A DNA stretch of 64,000 bases from Candidatus Babelota bacterium (lineage in GTDB: Bacteria; Babelota; Babeliae; Babelales; Babelaceae): NCBI GenBank assembly GCA_013288045.1, contig JABDCP010000002.1:62001-126000 (forward strand). The letters are read 5' to 3'. The notes beneath the pieces are model-generated. The model worked only from the letters and a program-made list of their open reading frames with translations. It was not told where the DNA came from and did not search any database. Position numbers and translations under genes: made by a program. Positions 37,434-46,394 of this stretch are shown piece by piece; positions within the stretch are counted from its first letter, which is position 1; the number at the start of each line of letters is the position of its first letter.

Positions 37434-39623
37434 ATGCAAGAGCAGGAGCTCATATCTGGAACTATTGAACGATTCCTTTTCCAAAGTGATGAAAATGGAT
37501 TTGCCGTCTTCGTCATCAAATCTTTAGGTAAGGATCCGATAACCGTAAAAGGCTATGTTCCCCATGCACAAGCTGGTCAGGAAGTACAACTCAGGGGAAG
37601 TTGGGTATTTCATCAAAAATTTGGCAAACAGTTCGAGGCTTCACAGTGCACCCAGATTATTCCAAATTCGATTCTCGGGCTTAAAAAGTATCTCGGATCT
37701 GGACTCATCAAGGGTATTGGGCCTACATATGCAGAAAAACTTGTAAATCATTTTGGCTTACCGGTCCTCACAGTCATTGACGAAGAGCCTCACCGCCTTG
37801 AAGAAGTACCTGGCATAAGCACCAAACGCATAGAGCAAATAAGCATCGCTTGGAAAGATCAAAAAGAGATCGCTAACCTCATGGTCTTTTTGCAAGAAAA
37901 GGATATCACTCCCGGCCTTGCAGCACGCATTTATAAAAAATATCGCCATGAATCTATGGCCGTTCTTATTGAGAATCCCTACCGTGTCGCCGATGAAATA
38001 TGGGGTGTCGGATTTAAAACGGCAGATGATATAGCAAAGAAGATCGGCTTTGAAGCACATGCGCCACAGCGTATTGCAGCAGGGATCCTTTACACAATTA
38101 GTACGGCAACTGGCCAAGGACATCTCTATGTGGAGCTTACTGATCTTAAAGCTAAGACCCTTGAAATCCTTGAGCTTACTCAATCTCACGAGCATCTGCT
38201 GAAGCAAGCTCTTCATACCCTCTACAATAAAAATAAAATTGTACTCTTGACCGATACGGTCAAGGGAGCAGAGGTCCATTACATAACACTGAGTAGCTTT
38301 TATTATTCTGAAAAAGGGGTTGCTGCTAAAGTCACTACACTTCTTGATCGGCCTTCGGCACATACCTTTAATATCGATGCTATTTATCAGAAGCTGAGAA
38401 CTCCTTCTCAAGGAGAAATCGAGCTCAATGAAGACCAACAACGGGGCATCCTCAGTTGTTTGCAGAACAAAGTGACCATCATAACCGGTGGACCAGGTAC
38501 AGGTAAAACAACGCTTATTAAAAAGCTGCTTTCACTGCTTGATGAAGAGCATAAATCCTATAAACTCGCTGCTCCTACTGGTCGTGCCGCAAAACGAATC
38601 ATCGAAGGAACAGGCAAGTTTGCTATGACAGTTCATCGCCTCTTAGAGTTCGATCCGCGCACTATGGGGTTTACCTATAACGAGACTCATGCATTGAAGC
38701 TCGATTTTCTGATCATTGATGAATCTTCGATGATCGATATTTTTCTTGCCAATGCAATTTTAAAAGCGGTTCCTGCAACTGCACATGTTGTCTTTATTGG
38801 AGATATTGACCAGTTACCATCTGTCGGGGCTGGAGCCTTTCTTACGGACCTTATTGAAAGCAACAAGGTTCCTTGTGTACGGCTTACGCATATTTTTAGG
38901 CAAGCACAAAATAGTCTTATTATAGTTAATGCCCACAGGATCAATCGGGGTGAATTCCCTGCAACATTCCTTCCCGATGCACGGAAAGACTTCTTTTTTA
39001 TTAAAGAGCCTCAACCAGAGCAGATAGAAAACCATTTAAAGCAGATTCTCTTTGGGAGTCTTAAAAAAACGGGTATCTCTCTTGATGATACGATCATCTT
39101 AACTCCTATGAATCGAGGCATTGTAGGCACCGTCTCATTAAACCATATGCTTCAAGCAATGCTCAATCCTGATACTACGCATGAAAAGGTCTCCTTTTCA
39201 GGAACAACCTTTAAGAAAAATGATAAGGTCATGCAGATTCGCAACAACTACGATAAGAATGTCTTTAATGGTGACATTGGGATTATTACACACGTCAACA
39301 CCGAAGATAAAGAGATCCATGTAACCTTTAGTGAGAAAAAAGTTGTTGCATATGAATTTACCGAACTCAACGAGTTGGTGCTTGCCTATGCGATTTCTAT
39401 CCACAAAAGCCAAGGGTCTGAGTATTCTGCGGTCATCATCCCCCTCTTCATGCAACACTTTATGTTGCTTCAACGCAACTTAGTATATACCGCACTCACC
39501 CGAGCAAAAAAAGTCTGTTATTTTGTGGGACAACCCAAAGCCCTTGCCATTGCACTGCGCAACGCTAAGGGGAACACGAGACTTACCTTCTTGAAGAAGT
39601 TTTTAACAGGTGAGTTAAGTTAG
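37434..39623 (+). CDS. recD2: RecD2-type DNA helicase
   Basis: 729 residues. Superfamily 1B 5'-3' helicase. N-terminal OB and helix-hairpin-helix region (GLIKGIGPTYAEKLVNHFG and EEVPGISTKRIEQI), Walker A GGPGTGKTT at about residue 352, DEXX box DFLIIDESSM, GDIDQLPSVGAG, and the C-terminal motif LAYAISIHKSQGSEY. RecD2 acts in DNA repair outside RecBCD; no recB or recC is near. Length matches the family. Confidence 0.93.
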   Translation: MQEQELISGTIERFLFQSDENGFAVFVIKSLGKDPITVKGYVPHAQAGQEVQLRGSWVFHQKFGKQFEASQCTQIIPNSILGLKKYLGSGLIKGIGPTYAEKLVNHFGLPVLTVIDEEPHRLEEVPGISTKRIEQISIAWKDQKEIANLMVFLQEKDITPGLAARIYKKYRHESMAVLIENPYRVADEIWGVGFKTADDIAKKIGFEAHAPQRIAAGILYTISTATGQGHLYVELTDLKAKTLEILELTQSHEHLLKQALHTLYNKNKIVLLTDTVKGAEVHYITLSSFYYSEKGVAAKVTTLLDRPSAHTFNIDAIYQKLRTPSQGEIELNEDQQRGILSCLQNKVTIITGGPGTGKTTLIKKLLSLLDEEHKSYKLAAPTGRAAKRIIEGTGKFAMTVHRLLEFDPRTMGFTYNETHALKLDFLIIDESSMIDIFLANAILKAVPATAHVVFIGDIDQLPSVGAGAFLTDLIESNKVPCVRLTHIFRQAQNSLIIVNAHRINRGEFPATFLPDARKDFFFIKEPQPEQIENHLKQILFGSLKKTGISLDDTIILTPMNRGIVGTVSLNHMLQAMLNPDTTHEKVSFSGTTFKKNDKVMQIRNNYDKNVFNGDIGIITHVNTEDKEIHVTFSEKKVVAYEFTELNELVLAYAISIHKSQGSEYSAVIIPLFMQHFMLLQRNLVYTALTRAKKVCYFVGQPKALAIALRNAKGNTRLTFLKKFLTGELS

Positions 39624-39844
39624 CATCTTCAGAAGCAACCATTTCTTGAAGATTCTTCATGCTGTCTGAGTGAATCCTGTTCTTTAACTGAGTACTTGGT
39701 TTTTCGGTGTCGAATGATTAAAGTCCCACCTATCATATTGGTGCATCATAGATGGGAAAAGACTTCGCATATTGAATATGAAACTGCTGCAGATAGTTAG
39801 CGCCTAGTGTTCAGTAACTAATCATTCATACATTTGTTTTAGAA

Positions 39845-41392
39845 TTAATTATCTGAGCTTGTAGCAGAGCTTGATGTCGAGCCTTCCGAGCGCAATTTCT
39901 TCAGAGCTAACCTAAGGGTACCTTTATAATACTCCTCAAATGAGCCCTCATTTGGGAAAAGTGTCTTATAACATTCCTCAATGGATTCTTCTTTTTTTGC
40001 GCGCTCAAGAAGATAGTTAATCGCATCCGGTCTCATCTCCAGCAAAAAAACCTTGAAGTATCTATTGAACATCCTATCTATCTCGTGTACTTCCCAAGCG
40101 TTCCTCTTTGGCATCTCACGGAGCAAAACCTCAATTTCCCCAAACGAGTGCGCTAAATCGTATAGAGACAGGGTAAGTAAATCATTGTAACATACCTCCT
40201 TGAAGGAGAGGATATCCAGCAGAACATAGGGAGGAAAGGCAACAACTTTGTTGAGCATTTCCATCCTTGAGAACAGATTTACGAGCGCACGCTTAGCCTG
40301 TTGTTTTGTCGGAGCATATCTTTTGACACTTGCTCGAACAAGCGACTCAATAAAAAGTTTTTTTCCTTCATCATTGAGATAATCGGTTGGCAGGCGATGA
40401 TGACCCCTATACTCTCGTTGAATTGGAGCACCCGCTTCTAAGAGCATTGGAATACAGGAATATCCATGGGAACAAGCAATATGCAGCGCTACTTGCCCTT
40501 GATTGCTATCTCCCGAGTCAGTTTTAGCACCAGCATCAAGTAATATTCTAACGGCGGTTTGATCGTCGCGATATAGTGCATGCTCTAAAGCGGTAACGCC
40601 GTATCGGGGAGGTGGTAAATTTACGTTTACTCTACATGCAATCAATGCTCTCATAAGCCGGTAATCTTGTCTTCCGACTGCTGCAATGAGCACACTCGCT
40701 AAATCAGATGAATCGGGCCTACTGGTTTCTAAGGGCCTTGCATAAACTTGTCCCGTAGCTAAAAGAGCTTCTGCCAGTTCTTGGTTTCCGCTAGCTTGAG
40801 CATAAGCAAAGATCTTATCTTTTATAAATTGAATTTCAGCTGCAAATAAAACTCCTCGCAGAAACCCTTTTATATTCGGCGCTTCTACAAAGTCAGCTCG
40901 ACTATCAAGGTACCATTGTATTCTTTGCAGTCGACTTTCTTCCTCAATAGAACTTTCAAGGTACTCGCGTTTCAGCACAACAATTATCATATCGCGATGT
41001 TTCTTAATTTCTTCATTCAGGACCCTATAATTCCCATCTGGATGCATGGAAGAAGTTGCAGTAGTTAAAGGACTTTTGGGAGGTGTATTATTCTCAAGCT
41101 CATCTAAGAGGTCATTCATACAACCCTCATCGCCCCGTATAGCTGCCCATTCAAATGCATTGACACCTCCGAAACGGCTATTTGGCAACCTATCGTCATC
41201 ACCTATGAGGGCACCTCTTCTGATGAGATCCCTTGCTGCATCGCGATTCCCTTTTTTCACTGCTTCTATGAGTTGAAGAGTGAGATGTCTGTTCGCATCG
41301 ACCAGAGACTGTCGTTGTAGCGTTTTCTCCATTGAAAATACATAATGGGAGAGTGTTATGCTGCTCAGAAGAGCAAAAAGTAATCTTTTCAT
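39845..41392 (-). CDS. Secreted ankyrin-repeat protein A (possible F-box-like segment)
   Basis: 515 residues from the ATG at 41392, which begins a signal peptide (about 1-20). Two ankyrin blocks: one near residues 40-95 (LIEAVKKGNRDAARDLIRRG) and one near 225-340 (NQGQVALHIACSHGYSCIPM). Around residue 385-420 the segment FPPYVLLDILSF ... DLLTLSLYD loosely resembles an F-box; this is tentative. The C terminus is Ser/Thr-rich. The paralogue at 41691 lacks the 90-residue segment containing this stretch. A consensus promoter is at 41443-41471. Probably a host-directed binding protein. Confidence 0.7.
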   Translation of the reverse strand: MKRLLFALLSSITLSHYVFSMEKTLQRQSLVDANRHLTLQLIEAVKKGNRDAARDLIRRGALIGDDDRLPNSRFGGVNAFEWAAIRGDEGCMNDLLDELENNTPPKSPLTTATSSMHPDGNYRVLNEEIKKHRDMIIVVLKREYLESSIEEESRLQRIQWYLDSRADFVEAPNIKGFLRGVLFAAEIQFIKDKIFAYAQASGNQELAEALLATGQVYARPLETSRPDSSDLASVLIAAVGRQDYRLMRALIACRVNVNLPPPRYGVTALEHALYRDDQTAVRILLDAGAKTDSGDSNQGQVALHIACSHGYSCIPMLLEAGAPIQREYRGHHRLPTDYLNDEGKKLFIESLVRASVKRYAPTKQQAKRALVNLFSRMEMLNKVVAFPPYVLLDILSFKEVCYNDLLTLSLYDLAHSFGEIEVLLREMPKRNAWEVHEIDRMFNRYFKVFLLEMRPDAINYLLERAKKEESIEECYKTLFPNEGSFEEYYKGTLRLALKKLRSEGSTSSSATSSDN

Positions 41393-41442
41393 GTTGTTGT
41401 ATCTTTCAGCAAATTGCCATTCTGTCAATATTCATATAAAAA

Positions 41443-41471
41443 ATCATACAGCAATAATGACGTTTTGTCAA
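41443..41471 (-). promoter_or_regulatory. Promoter of ankyrin protein A
   Basis: Minus strand TTGACA (41466-41471) and TATGAT (41443-41448), 17 bp spacer, about 50 bp upstream of the start codon. Confidence 0.65.
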
Positions 41472-41690
41472 ATTTACCAACAGGTCATGATTTTCTGTAT
41501 TATCATTGGTAGAAAGATAATTAGGTATACGCGGATACCAATACAATAAGACCTCAAACGCAAACGATTCGGGTCCCTCTTAATTGATTAGACCGGAGAA
41601 TTGATCACAAGATGCCACCAATCTTTCCAAATGGAGCGTCCTGATACTGAGAGAATGCCGTTTCAAACCTACAGCATTCCGAAATCACTT

Positions 41691-42929
41691 CTAGAGAGTG
41701 CAAACAAGTATTTTTCTATATCGCTCTTCAAATGCATGAGTATGAGGAAATAGATCTGCATAACATTCTTCAAGGGAAGCTTCCTTTCTTGCCTCTTCGA
41801 GCAAATAGTTCACCATCTGATCCGGTTTAATTTCGCCCGTATAGCTTTTTACACTTGATCGAACAAGTGCTTCAAAATAGGCTTCCTTGTCACGGCAATA
41901 GTCAATAGGACGAAAATTATTACCCTTTAGTTCACGTTGAACTTTTGCACCGGCCTCAAAAAGAACTTGCAGAGCTGCAGGATATCCGGCAGCAAGATGA
42001 AGAGCTGTTCCACCAACGAAACTACCTATACGTTCAATGTTAACACCCGCATCGATCAGTATCTTTAAGGCGATTGGATCACCCGAGTAAGCAGCACTTT
42101 CCAAAGGACTCCACGTCTCACCAAAAACAGTCCACCTGTTTGGCATTACCTTATTTACATCAACACCAATCGCAATTAAGGCTCTCATGAGTCGATGATC
42201 TCGTCTCCCGATTGCTGAAATGAGCAACGTCACTAAATCTTGTGAATCTGGCCTGCTGCTTTCTAGGGGTTTCGTATAGACTTGTCCAGTAGCTAAAAGA
42301 GCATCCGCAAGTTCTTGATTTCCCAGAGCTTGCGCGTAGGCAAAGAGTCTATCCCGTATGAGCTGAACCGCAGCTTTATGTAAAACTCTTCTCATAAAAA
42401 GTTTTATATTCGGTGCGCCTTGAAACTCGCTACGACTCGTAAGAAATCCCCTTATTCTTTCGAGTCGCTTCTCTTCTTCAAATGTACTTTCAAAGCTCCG
42501 ACGACTCATAAATGGGACAATTAACACCCGATATTTCTTAATTTCTTCATTTAATATTTTATACTTGCTATCTGGATGCATAATCATCCATTCTTTAGTC
42601 AGAGGATTCTTTGGAGGCGTATTATTTTCAAGCTCATCAAGAAGATCATTCATGCAGCCCTCGTCACCCCTAATTGCTGCCCATTCAAATGAGTTACAGC
42701 CTGAGTAACGACCATTTGGCAACTTATCATCGTCACCTATAAGTGCACCGCTTTTGACGAGTTCCCTTGCAGCGGCACGATTTCCCTTTTTCACTTCTTC
42801 TATGAGTTGCAAGGTGAGAGGTTTGCGTGTTTCTATAAGTGAGGGTTGCTGCTGTAGCACATCCATCATTGAACATAGGTATTGGGAGAATGTGGTGCAA
42901 CTCAGGAGAGCAAATATTAGTCTTTTCAT
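41691..42929 (-). CDS. Secreted ankyrin-repeat protein B (paralogue of A)
   Basis: 412 residues, signal peptide (about 1-20). Closely parallels protein A from end to end (shared phrases FEWAAIRGDEGCMNDLLDEL and TGQVYTKPLESSRPDS), so the two arose by tandem duplication. B lacks about 90 residues before the C-terminal helical region (NYLLEEARKEASLEECY). Ankyrin repeats at about 35-95 and 240-330. Separate promoter at 42974-43002. The 298-bp gap between A and B (41393-41690) holds only the promoter of A. Confidence 0.72.
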   Translation of the reverse strand: MKRLIFALLSCTTFSQYLCSMMDVLQQQPSLIETRKPLTLQLIEEVKKGNRAAARELVKSGALIGDDDKLPNGRYSGCNSFEWAAIRGDEGCMNDLLDELENNTPPKNPLTKEWMIMHPDSKYKILNEEIKKYRVLIVPFMSRRSFESTFEEEKRLERIRGFLTSRSEFQGAPNIKLFMRRVLHKAAVQLIRDRLFAYAQALGNQELADALLATGQVYTKPLESSRPDSQDLVTLLISAIGRRDHRLMRALIAIGVDVNKVMPNRWTVFGETWSPLESAAYSGDPIALKILIDAGVNIERIGSFVGGTALHLAAGYPAALQVLFEAGAKVQRELKGNNFRPIDYCRDKEAYFEALVRSSVKSYTGEIKPDQMVNYLLEEARKEASLEECYADLFPHTHAFEERYRKILVCTL

Positions 42930-42973
42930 GGCGTTCTTTCGAATGGGATTTTTTGATCATATGTACACGTAAT

Positions 42974-43002
42974 ACTATATTTAAAAAAATCTCATAGTGC
43001 AA
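42974..43002 (-). promoter_or_regulatory. Promoter of ankyrin protein B
   Basis: Minus strand TTGCAC (42997-43002) and TATAGT (42974-42979), 17 bp spacer, 45 bp upstream of the start codon. Confidence 0.55.
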
Positions 43003-43090
43003 TCAGCTTTGCTACGTTGGAAAAGGCTCTGACTCTGTGCAGCAATACATGAACTGAAGATCTAGGAAAGAAAAGATATCGCTTCATGTT

Positions 43091-43885
43091 TCATTGTAAC
43101 TGTTCGACAGGTCCATTTTGTTTTCTTTCATAGAGCGCTTGATCCAATCCTTTAAAGGCCTTTTGAGCAAGTGCTACTATTCGTTGTGCTCGCTGTTTTT
43201 TCTTCTTGTCTGAACTTCGTACGTCCTTTTGCCAACGCTCTTTTACTAATGATAGCGCATTCTTTAGTGTAGTTTGATCATAGTCATGTTCAACTGAAAG
43301 TATGTATCTATAGATTTCTTCTGCCGTCGCCATGAGTGTTCCATCATCTTGAGAATACAGACAAGCTTTATACGAGACAAAGCCAAGTATCTTTTCTTCT
43401 GAGAGAATTTTTCTCAATTCAGGGTAGGAATCAAACACGGGAAAATACTTAAGTAGCGAGTTTGGCTCGAGCCCATTTTTTTTCCAAGGGATATTTGAAA
43501 ATACAACCCTCAAAAACAGCGTCGACTGAGAAACGGTTATGCACAATGCCTCATCATCTCCTATGCCAGCTTTATAGGCCTGTTTTAAAAGTTCAGCCTT
43601 ATCTACTTCAATGGGAGTTGCCGTCCAGCCCAGGAAGGTACCATACACTTCAAAACGTACTTGAGCATCGGCACCCAGTCGATCGAAGGTCGTTATCTCA
43701 CTTTTCTTAGCCGGAACAATAACTTTCGTGTATTTCTTTCCTGAAGGTAGTACCCAAGATACTAGGATCTTTCTTGTCAGAGTATTCTCAACAACAACCG
43801 GGAATTCGGGATCCTTATACATCGAATACGTATGAGACCCCATAAGCATAAGACATGATAAGAGAAATAATCGAATTCTATTCAT
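43091..43885 (-). CDS. Secreted protein with degenerate C-terminal J domain (2)
   Basis: 264 residues from the ATG at 43885 (AAAGGAG upstream), signal peptide about 1-21. Layout equals that of the protein at 8703: a beta-rich N-terminal part and a C-terminal J-like segment (EIYRYILSVEHDYDQTTLKN, then a basic linker and a final helix). No HPD; the loop position reads KDVRSSDKKKK. Both genes therefore encode a family of exported, J-derived proteins whose Hsp70-stimulating motif is gone. Function unknown. Confidence 0.55.
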   Translation of the reverse strand: MNRIRLFLLSCLMLMGSHTYSMYKDPEFPVVVENTLTRKILVSWVLPSGKKYTKVIVPAKKSEITTFDRLGADAQVRFEVYGTFLGWTATPIEVDKAELLKQAYKAGIGDDEALCITVSQSTLFLRVVFSNIPWKKNGLEPNSLLKYFPVFDSYPELRKILSEEKILGFVSYKACLYSQDDGTLMATAEEIYRYILSVEHDYDQTTLKNALSLVKERWQKDVRSSDKKKKQRAQRIVALAQKAFKGLDQALYERKQNGPVEQLQ

Positions 43886-44034
43886 CGAGCTCCTTTGGTG
43901 TAGTACTCCTAGTGTACCCACTCATACTCTCTTGGGCAATCTTAAAAGCTTCAAAGATTCTTTGCTTCTTGACCTTTCAACGTACGAAACGTATGCTAAT
44001 ACTGGTACTATTGGAAACATCATACTTAGAAATC

Positions 44035-44733
44035 ATGACAAAATCCTTCCTCCTCATAGCTTGCACAATCTTCCTTGAGGTGCTCCCCTGGTCGTTCTTT
44101 TCTGAGACACTTCGTCCTCCTTTAGTGCCTGAAAAGCCCCCTTTTACTGTCATGATCGATCCGGCAGGAGATGCCCGCAATCCAGGAAGAGTTATTGATG
44201 ACACCTATGAACGGTCACTTACCATGCAATGCGCTGAAGAGCTGAAGCAGCTCTTAGAAACCGAACCTCACAGATGTCGGGTTATACTCACCCGGTTTGC
44301 TGGAGAAGCGGTTGAGCCCTTTCAAAATATCACGTTTGCAAATCGCCTTGGGGTCAATCTCTATATAAGTCTTAACTTTTTTCAACAGACTACAGAGACT
44401 CCTAGCCTTTACTGGTATACCCTTCTCTATGATCCTGCAACCGATTTTGCGGTAAAGAAAGGGCCTGGCCTTGAACTTCTTCCCTATGACCAAGCCTATA
44501 AGCTTTCACTTGCACAAACGAAACAGTATGGCGCACTAGCCTACGCGTACTGTAGTGAATCCTCAAAAACATACCACGTACAATGCACACCCCCAATGGC
44601 AATTCCTTATAAACCACTTGTGGGTATCATGGCACCAGCACTGGGCATCGAAATCGGCATACTGCACAAAAATCAAGGAAAACTTCTCGCTCCACTCATA
44701 GCTCAAGCAATCAAAGCAATCGCCACATCATGA
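44035..44733 (+). CDS. Amidase_3-like protein lacking zinc ligands
   Basis: 232 residues from the ATG at 44035, which opens a signal/anchor helix; no strong ribosome site, and a longer frame from 43855 is less likely. The fold of N-acetylmuramoyl-L-alanine amidases is visible: FTVMIDPAGDARNPG (normally IDPGHGG-x-DPG), YERSLTM, CRVILTRF, YISLNFF (normally SIHANA) and GIEIGIL (normally VEtGFisN). Both zinc histidines are replaced, so amidase activity is unlikely; a regulatory or binding role in the wall is possible. It is translationally coupled (ATGA) to a GerMN-like gene. Confidence 0.5.
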   Translation: MTKSFLLIACTIFLEVLPWSFFSETLRPPLVPEKPPFTVMIDPAGDARNPGRVIDDTYERSLTMQCAEELKQLLETEPHRCRVILTRFAGEAVEPFQNITFANRLGVNLYISLNFFQQTTETPSLYWYTLLYDPATDFAVKKGPGLELLPYDQAYKLSLAQTKQYGALAYAYCSESSKTYHVQCTPPMAIPYKPLVGIMAPALGIEIGILHKNQGKLLAPLIAQAIKAIATS

Positions 44734-45296
44734 ATATTCAAAATAATAACCAGCTACTTCTAAGGTTTCTCATTCTGAGCTTTGCTATGCTTGGCATTGG
44801 TATGCTGTTTTATGGGTTCTATAATAAGTTAATCATTATACAGATACCGAAACACAAAACCTCTTCTCAGGGATCTCAGCATCGTGCTGCTCATCACAAA
44901 CAGATTGGAATCTGGTACTGGGATGGAGCGCGCTTTGAAAAAGAAGATAGAGAGGTTATTTACTCAGGAAATCTACAAGACACCTTAGCAGAGATTGTCT
45001 CACGATGGCTTTCAGTCTTAGAGGAAGAGCATCTTCTTACTAAGAACGTCACGGTACAGTCAGTCCTTCTTGATATGCAGAATACAACTGCCTATATATC
45101 ATTTAATCGCAGTCCTCTTAAAAAAGAGCACAGTACCTATGAAAAGCTCATGATTATTGAAGGTCTTCTAAAAACCCTGAGAGAATCTGATATCCAACTA
45201 AAGAAAGTGCAATTGCTTGTAAACCACAAACCTATTCAAGATCCTCATCTTGATTTTGACCGTCCTTGGGTTATTCAGGGCTATAGTCAGTCGTAA
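44730..45296 (+). CDS. Membrane-anchored GerMN-like protein
   Basis: 188 residues: one N-terminal membrane helix (about 10-30) and a periplasmic domain with the GerMN pattern (VQSVLLDMQNTTAYISFNRS, then a helix and VQLLVNHKPI). GerMN domains occur in GerM and in proteins linked to peptidoglycan remodelling, often next to Amidase_3 proteins, as here. The start overlaps the stop of the amidase-like gene by 4 bp. Family call is by pattern only. Confidence 0.5.
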   Translation: MNIQNNNQLLLRFLILSFAMLGIGMLFYGFYNKLIIIQIPKHKTSSQGSQHRAAHHKQIGIWYWDGARFEKEDREVIYSGNLQDTLAEIVSRWLSVLEEEHLLTKNVTVQSVLLDMQNTTAYISFNRSPLKKEHSTYEKLMIIEGLLKTLRESDIQLKKVQLLVNHKPIQDPHLDFDRPWVIQGYSQS

Positions 45297-45399
45297 TACT
45301 TTGAATAAAAAAATCCCTCACAACTGATGATTTGGTCCTACTAATGGCACTTTCGAATTATATTGGTTCGTCAAGCAACCGAGGAAGCTCCCCCATAAG

Positions 45400-45440
45400 T
45401 TGACATACTCGCCCAGGAATAAATTCCGGGGATTCTGGGA
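45400..45440 (-). mobile_element. Right-end hairpin of an IS200/IS605-like element (relic)
   Basis: Read on the minus strand just after the tnpB relic: CCCCGGAATTTATTCCTGGG folds into a stem and is followed by CGAGTATGTCAAC. The order tnpB stop, GC-rich hairpin, ATGTCAA is that of IS605-type right ends, which also encode the 3' part of the omega RNA. No left end or tnpA is seen. Confidence 0.4.
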
Positions 45441-45566
45441 TCAAACAGCGATAGCCAACAAAGTTGGTCTTACCTCACCTAACCCAAGAGTTGATGCCCC
45501 AACTCGTACGATATTTTTCGCAGCATTATGGTCTCTATCATGAGGCGAGGCTGCTCTGGCACTATT
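45441..45566 (-). pseudogene. C-terminal relic of an IS200/IS605 tnpB (OrfB) transposase
   Basis: A minus-strand frame ends with SPHDRDHNAAKNIVRVGAST and about 17 further residues before the stop at 45441-45443. DRDxNAAxNI is the hallmark of the TnpB C terminus (last RuvC aspartate after the zinc ribbon). The zinc ribbon and everything upstream are gone, so it is a dead remnant. Confidence 0.7.
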
Positions 45567-45637
45567 TTGATTATTAAAAATCACTACAGTTCACATGTGA
45601 TATTACCAGCAAATGAGATAAATGCAAGAGTTGTTAG

Positions 45638-45671
45638 AAGATATTACCTCGATGAACCGAGGTAATATCTT
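45638..45671. repeat. Perfect 14-bp inverted repeat
   Basis: AAGATATTACCTCG (45638-45651) and its exact complement (45658-45671) flank a 6-base loop. No T run follows on either strand. It lies 72 bp from the tnpB relic and may be another element end, or a structured RNA. Confidence 0.7.
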
Positions 45672-45918
45672 GCGCTTCTCATCCCCATAAATAAATTTAG
45701 GGGCCTTCCCAGCGCAGAGGTAAAATGGAAGCAACCTAAATAGTACAAAGTATCTAAACAATCAACAAAAAGAGTCCCCATCTGAAGTTTAACCGCCCAA
45801 ATGCGGGGAAAAATCTATACAAGTACCACGAAACCCACTAATGATGCGCTTCGTGGTTATCACAGAAACAAGTCATCAGACAATGAGTAATCTTTTTCAA
45901 ATAAATTTAATAATATTA

Positions 45919-45948
45919 TTGCAATTAATGGGGCTTTTTTTCTATACT
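45919..45948 (+). promoter_or_regulatory. Promoter of the 103-residue membrane protein
   Basis: TTGCAA (45919-45924) and TATACT (45943-45948), 18 bp spacer, 45 bp before the start codon at 45993. It lies just outside the duplicated segment, so the second copy did not inherit it. Confidence 0.6.
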
Positions 45949-45961
45949 TAATACATACGAA

Positions 45962-46287
45962 GAAGAGTAATAATCTTATAAAGGAGAATACCATGCCTAT
46001 TCATAGAAAACATACCGAAGAAACACCGCATACCTCAAATGGGATTGCACCTGATGCCAATTTTGTGAACAAAGCTCAAAAAGTAGCTGAAGGTTGGAGT
46101 CCAATACTCCAGGGATATCTCGCCTTAGCCACAGGAGCTTTTCTCTTTCTGTTCAGCTTAGGCTATTTTCTGTTTTTTAAACTTGCGATAGGATTTGTTG
46201 GGCTTGCTTTGGCAGCCTGGGGAATATACAAATCAAAGCTCATCGCTACCGTAACCAATTGGGTTGAAAAGCTCACTAATCGTTATA
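45962..46287 (+). repeat. Duplicated segment, copy 1
   Basis: Begins AGAAGAGTAATAATCTTATA upstream of the gene at 45993 and ends at the codons for TNRY. Copy 2 is at 47329-47642. The two match closely through leader and coding sequence; copy 2 lacks one G of the ribosome site and 12 bp inside the gene. Confidence 0.85.
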
Positions 46288-46304
46288 AAAGGCATTCTAA
46301 ATAA
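45993..46304 (+). CDS. Small two-helix membrane protein
   Basis: 103 residues with a polar start (about 1-38) and two adjacent membrane helices (about 42-80), then a basic end. A strong ribosome site (AAAGGAG) precedes the ATG. I recognise no family. Nearly the whole protein is repeated as the N terminus of the 475-residue protein at 47360, so this is a mobile or recently duplicated module. Confidence 0.65.
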   Translation: MPIHRKHTEETPHTSNGIAPDANFVNKAQKVAEGWSPILQGYLALATGAFLFLFSLGYFLFFKLAIGFVGLALAAWGIYKSKLIATVTNWVEKLTNRYKRHSK

Positions 46305-46394
46305 AAATATTTAGATGATTATTAAATAAATTTTATATCGTTGACGATAGGGCTTTGGACTCTGAGGCTAAAGTAAAAATAGAAAGGATCAGAA

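Larger units (their letters stand above)
45297..45918. other. Gene-free accessory patch with mobile-element debris
   Basis: No intact gene. It contains the tnpB relic (45441-45566) with its presumed right-end hairpin (45400-45440), a 14-bp perfect hairpin (45638-45671), and a weaker inverted repeat ACCACGAA/TTCGTGGT at 45825-45857. The promoter of the next gene follows at 45919. Confidence 0.5.

Noticed and set aside
39624-39844. Gap after recD2 inspected for transposase remains
   Set aside because: Broken protein-like fragments on the minus strand only; nothing that can be named.
43855-44034. 60-residue extension of the amidase-like frame upstream of 44035
   Set aside because: It would overlap the divergent J-like gene start and bury the signal segment; no ribosome site supports it.
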